Below, one piece after another: positions 7,775 through 9,545 of a stretch of DNA of 9,545 nucleotides. Under the pieces are notes generated by a model. It did no database searches. It had not been told where the DNA came from and saw only the letters and a list, made by a program, of their open reading frames with translations. Numbering within the stretch: position 1 is the first letter of the stretch; the number at the start of each line of letters is the position of its first letter. Position numbers and translations under genes: made by a program. The stretch is from Deltaproteobacteria bacterium. GTDB lineage: Bacteria > Desulfobacterota > Desulfarculia > Adiutricales > Adiutricaceae. The stretch covers positions 1 to 9,545 of the forward strand of contig JAIRNQ010000337.1 in NCBI GenBank assembly GCA_031257955.1, in the 5' to 3' direction.

Positions 7775-7850
7775 GACAACTTTTGGTCCCGTCGCGGCCC
7801 CAGGCGCCGGCTTTGAATCCCGCCGATCCGACTGGCCCAATATGGGGCCG

Positions 7851-7866
7851 GGGGCGGCGCCGCCCC
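7851..7866. repeat. Perfect 16-bp GC palindrome in the tamA leader
   Basis: GGGGCGGCGCCGCCCC is fully self-complementary and lies about 30-45 nt downstream of the predicted transcription start, followed at once by the small palindrome CCCCTCAGGGG (7863-7873), which shares bases with it. It could act as an operator or as an RNA structure near the 5' end. Confidence 0.5.
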
Positions 7867-7899
7867 TCAGGGGAGGGAATTCCGCCTAAACGTGATCGT

Positions 7900-7930
7900 A
7901 TTATAACATAATTTGATAACGAACGGTCAA
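7900..7930 (-). promoter_or_regulatory. Probable sigma-70 promoter of the tamA-tamB operon
   Basis: On the minus strand: TTGACC (7925-7930), a 19-nt spacer, and a perfect TATAAT (7900-7905) preceded by TGT, forming an extended -10 (TGnTATAAT). The long spacer is compensated by the extended -10. The transcription start would be near 7893, giving a leader of about 266 nt to the preferred GTG start of tamA. Confidence 0.65.
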
Positions 7931-7949
7931 GTAACGGTTATTTAAAATA

Positions 7950-8036
7950 GAAATCCACGCTAAAGAACTTAATCGAGCCGACAACGAAAAGCCTTTACGC
8001 ATCATTGACGGCCGCGGTCTAAACAAGCTTTTTTAA
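7950..8036 (+). pseudogene. Possible remnant of a P4-type integrase N-terminus (DUF4102-like)
   Basis: A short open stretch reads EIHAKELNRADNEKPLRII and then DGRGLNKLF before a TAA at 8034-8036. The pattern 'AK....(D/N)EKPLR(I/L).DGRGL' resembles the conserved opening of the arm-binding domain of P4-like tyrosine integrases, typically 'AKP.DKPYKL.DG.GLYL'. The reading has no start codon or ribosome binding site and is broken right after the DGRGL motif, with no catalytic-domain sequence following, so it would be a dead fragment. It starts about 20 bp from the tamA promoter. The match rests on about 20 residues recognised by eye, so chance similarity remains possible. Confidence 0.35.
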
Positions 8037-8175
8037 ACGTGCCATTTTTCGCCTTTATCGGGGTCAGGCGGCGCTTAATGCCCAGCCTGTTTGAACGAAC
8101 AAAGGGGTTTTGGGCGCCCGGACCCTTAACTAATGGGCCTTGGCTTCAAAGGCGGCAAATTTTAAGGCCAAGGCT
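8037..8175. other. Gene-free spacer between integrase-like and hepT remnants
   Basis: No open frame of note. It contains a GCCTTGG / CCAAGGC inverted repeat (8137-8143 and 8168-8174) close to the end of the hepT remnant. The loop is 24 nt with no T tract, so it is at best a weak hairpin at the 3' end of that gene. Confidence 0.4.
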
Positions 8176-8412
8176 TCAGATAGGTTCTGTTTCAGTGTCT
8201 GATTCGGACTGAGATTCTTTCTTGTACAGTTTTATTATCCGCAGTATTTGGGATTTTAAATCAGGAATATATTTAGTAATAGCAGCCCACAATACATTTT
8301 TATCAATCGTTTCATATCTGTGAACTACAATATTACGTGTAGTTTTCATTTCTCGCCAAGGAAAATCAAGATGTAATTTTATAAATTCAATAGGAAATAC
8401 ATTGATTAAGTT
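8176..8412 (-). pseudogene. hepT: Truncated HepT-family antitoxin (DUF86/HEPN), C-terminal part only
   Basis: The minus strand from about 8412 to the TGA at 8178-8176 encodes LINVFPIEFIKLHLDFPWRE, then MKTTRNIVVHRYETIDKNVL, WAAITKYIPDLKSQILRI and a Lys/Ser/Glu-rich tail. It matches the C-terminal half of HepT (typical text 'NLPEEF...P.IPWREIIGMRN.LVH.YF.VD...VW..I..DLPEL..QI'). The RX4HXY motif is intact as RNIVVHRY; in the MNT/HepT system its Tyr is the residue the partner nucleotidyltransferase AMPylates. About 50-60 N-terminal residues are missing: the homology stops right where the palindromic element begins (8413), and the frame closes at 8445-8443 with no start codon upstream of the motif. 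No partner MntA/nucleotidyltransferase is visible. Its base composition is much more AT-rich than the tam genes, consistent with acquired DNA. Confidence 0.72.
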
Positions 8413-8509
8413 GTAAAAACCCCACTTTTTGGTACTCGTAGTTTAATAACAGTGTGAAATTAATCGGTAAAATTTCACACCTCAAACGAGTTTAGGGGTT
8501 TTTACCGAT
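8413..8509. repeat. Nested inverted-repeat element abutting the hepT break
   Basis: Three concentric pairs of arms: GTAAAAACCCC (8413-8423) with GGGGTTTTTAC (8495-8505), ACTCGT (8434-8439) with ACGAGT (8486-8491), and GTGTGAAATT (8452-8461) with AATTTCACAC (8471-8480) around a 9-nt loop. A competing pairing also exists: ATCGGTAAAA (8463-8472) with TTTTACCGAT (8500-8509). It could be a small palindromic mobile element (MITE-like), a hairpin end of a larger element, or a structured RNA. No target-site duplication is evident. Confidence 0.75.
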
Positions 8510-8698
8510 CGATCATCGTTTAAGGCGAGGCTAGTCATTGGCCCGACGAATCGCCCCTACATAAGTTAACCGACGCCGCCCAAGACCTAAACGGCGGCCC
8601 CCAGGCCATTAAAAAAGCCCAACCTTAACCAATTGGGCGCCAAACCGACTCGCCTAGCGACATCGCTTGGCATAACCTCATATCCTCTACTCAAAGAT
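8510..8698. other. Gene-free stretch right of the nested palindrome
   Basis: No reliable gene. The plus strand has a short open stretch reading SPLHKLTDAAQDLNGGPQAI before a stop at about 8628; I recognise no family. The minus strand has an 18-codon frame (8681-8625) whose stop falls within the loop of a terminator-like hairpin. The missing 5' half of hepT was not found here. Confidence 0.4.
8611..8638 (-). terminator. Candidate intrinsic terminator, minus strand
   Basis: On the minus strand GCCCAA (8638-8633), a 10-nt loop, TTGGGC (8622-8617), then six T residues (8616-8611). The 6-bp stem is short and no clear gene precedes it, apart from an 18-codon frame ending in its loop. Confidence 0.4.
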
Positions 8699-8930
8699 AA
8701 AAAATAGACAATTTTAAACATCTATAGGCAATTAAATTAACGGGTACTTGTCTATAAGTCTATTTTTTTAAATTTAAAGCACGGTATTAATACCCTTAGT
8801 TGATCCTTCTCATAACTATATTTATCTATACTTTAAATTCTCTAATACTTACTACAATGTTGAAATTTAAACTCAACTTATGATTTACAACTTGCTAATA
8901 TAGCAAATTTTAATTAAACCAACAAGGGGA
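8690..8930. other. AT-rich, palindrome-rich tract without genes
   Basis: Composition changes abruptly to very AT-rich and back. No open frame of useful length. Symmetric elements: AAAAAATAGAC (8699-8709) with GTCTATTTTTT (8758-8768), TAGACAA (8705-8711) with TTGTCTA (8749-8755), the palindrome GGTATTAATACC (8783-8794), GTTGA/TCAAC (8859-8863 and 8873-8877) and TTGCTA-ATA-TAGCAA (8892-8906). No DnaA box or iteron series was recognised. Confidence 0.6.
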
Positions 8931-9036
8931 AAATCCAAAGCCCAAAGGGTGACCAATCGACCAACCCTGGCCCAAATCCCCTCCCAACCCGGCCGCGACG
9001 ACCCACCCCCTATCCCGCGGTGGGCAAACTTTTGAA

Positions 9037-9284
9037 GGGTCGGAACCGAAAGGTGGCCGGTAAGCCAGGCGTCCGGCCGGGGGCCAAGCCATTGTGGGTG
9101 ATTTTATGGAGGGTCGGCGCCGAAAGGTGGCCGGTAAGTCAGGCGTCCGGCCCTCGCCCAAGCCGTGGTGGGTATTTTTATGGCGGGTCGGAACCGAAAG
9201 GTGGCCGGTAAGCCAGGCGTCCGGCCAGGGGCCAAGCCGTGGTCGGTATTTTTTATGGAGGGTGAGAACCGAAAGATGGTGGGT
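9037..9284. repeat. 74 bp tandem repeat, about 3.3 copies
   Basis: Unit starts at 9037, 9111, 9185 and 9260 (the last is partial). Each unit opens GGGTCGGAACCGAAAGGTGG (GGGTCGGCGCCG in copy 2), continues CCGGTAAGCCAGGCGTCCGG, then a variable GGGGCCAAGCC segment and GTGGGT-(A/T run)-TGGMG. The period of 74-75 is not a multiple of three, and reading frames through it change from unit to unit, so it is not a protein repeat. It shares the GTGGGTA-(A/T)-TGGAGGGTCG core with the repeats at 719-824. Confidence 0.9.
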
Positions 9285-9545
9285 AAACGGTTGGCGGGGA
9301 AACTGGAAGGTGATTCTAGCGGATAGGCTTAACGGGAGAGCTTTTGTTGAAATTTAAGTAATTGTCTAATTTAGGCCTTGAAAGATAGTCTTGGGAGGAA
9401 ATGTTCGCAGCCTTATTCTCTCTATAGTTACTTTTCTAGACTAATTCTTCTTTTAAATGCGGTGGGTAGTCTTTACCGGTTAATCGAAAATGGTTGGCCA
9501 ATTATCGATGGTTTTTTAGTGAAACTTGAGTAAGGAAAACGATAT
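9285..9545. other. Right-edge region without a recognisable gene
   Basis: AT-richer than the array. Nothing coding was recognised. A GGAGG (9395-9399) precedes an ATG by two bases, but that frame closes after 8 codons. The final bases (AAGGAA at 9532-9537) could be the ribosome binding site of a gene starting just beyond the window. Confidence 0.4.

Noticed and set aside
7628..7840. 71-residue N-terminal extension of TamA from a TTG at 7840
   Set aside because: TTG with no good ribosome binding site. The extension would precede a classical signal sequence, and the GTG at 7627 has a spaced GAGG. Kept as an alternative because the predicted promoter lies far upstream.
8137..8174. Terminator for the hepT remnant from the GCCTTGG / CCAAGGC inverted repeat
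   Set aside because: The loop is 24 nt and there is no T tract on either side.
9037..9284. CRISPR array
   Set aside because: The whole 74-bp unit is repeated, with no alternation of a conserved short repeat and unique spacers of even length, and no cas genes are in view.
9020..9357. Open frames across the 74 bp repeat array on both strands (9020-9211, 9094-9357, 8910-9161)
   Set aside because: The repeat period is not a multiple of three and the frames only reflect repeated DNA read in shifting phases.
9395..9429. Small gene starting at the ATG after GGAGG near 9400
   Set aside because: The frame stops after eight codons and the ribosome binding site is too close to the ATG.
1..9545. tRNA, rRNA or known riboswitch genes
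   Set aside because: No cloverleaf with a GTTC-A/T-loop signature, ribosomal RNA motif or recognisable riboswitch core was seen on reading both strands; a covariance-model search could not be run.

Overview
The window looks like chromosomal DNA of a GC-rich Gram-negative bacterium: it encodes a complete outer-membrane translocation and assembly module (TamA barrel plus TamB inner-membrane/periplasmic bridge). The large GC-rich tamB, the long Pro/Gly/Ala linkers, the dispersed extragenic repeats and the AAA-ATPase-like/PD-(D/E)XK-type gene at the left edge would suit a member of Desulfobacterota (former Deltaproteobacteria). That placement is inference; no marker gene in the window fixes the taxon.

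Layout, left to right. Positions 1-194 (minus) hold the first 64 codons of an AAA-ATPase-like protein that continues off the left edge. Positions 195-918 hold no secure gene: two adjacent imperfect copies of a roughly 110 bp AT-rich repeat (246-469), a doubtful small ORF (514-813), and two copies of a 39 bp GC-rich repeat (719-757 and 786-824). Positions 919-7627 (minus) are the tamA-tamB operon, transcribed right to left, with tamA first and a 112 bp gap before tamB. A convincing extended -10 promoter lies at 7900-7930. It feeds a long, strongly structured leader; a perfect 10-bp-stem hairpin sits just upstream of the Shine-Dalgarno sequence of the preferred GTG start of tamA.

Positions 7940-9545 are an accessory or decayed region. 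It has a possible fragment of a P4-type integrase N-terminus (7950-8036, plus), the C-terminal part of a HepT-family antitoxin (8176-8412, minus) that stops exactly at a nested palindromic element (8413-8509), a minus-strand terminator-like hairpin (8611-8638), a strikingly AT-rich tract full of short palindromes (about 8690-8930), a 74 bp tandem repeat of 3.3 copies (9037-9284), and a gene-less right edge.

How it works together: TamA (outer membrane, three POTRA domains plus a 16-strand-type Omp85 barrel) and TamB (N-terminal membrane anchor, long periplasm-spanning beta-helical groove, C-terminal DUF490 domain that docks to TamA) are co-transcribed. Together they act in outer-membrane protein assembly and/or phospholipid transport to the outer membrane. 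The flanks look like a place where mobile and toxin-antitoxin material has landed and decayed. The extragenic repeat family on both sides of the operon shares a core around TGGAGGGTCG. The most unusual items are the nested palindrome with two competing folds at the hepT break, the structured tamA leader, the lipobox at the TamA N-terminus, and the shared repeat family.
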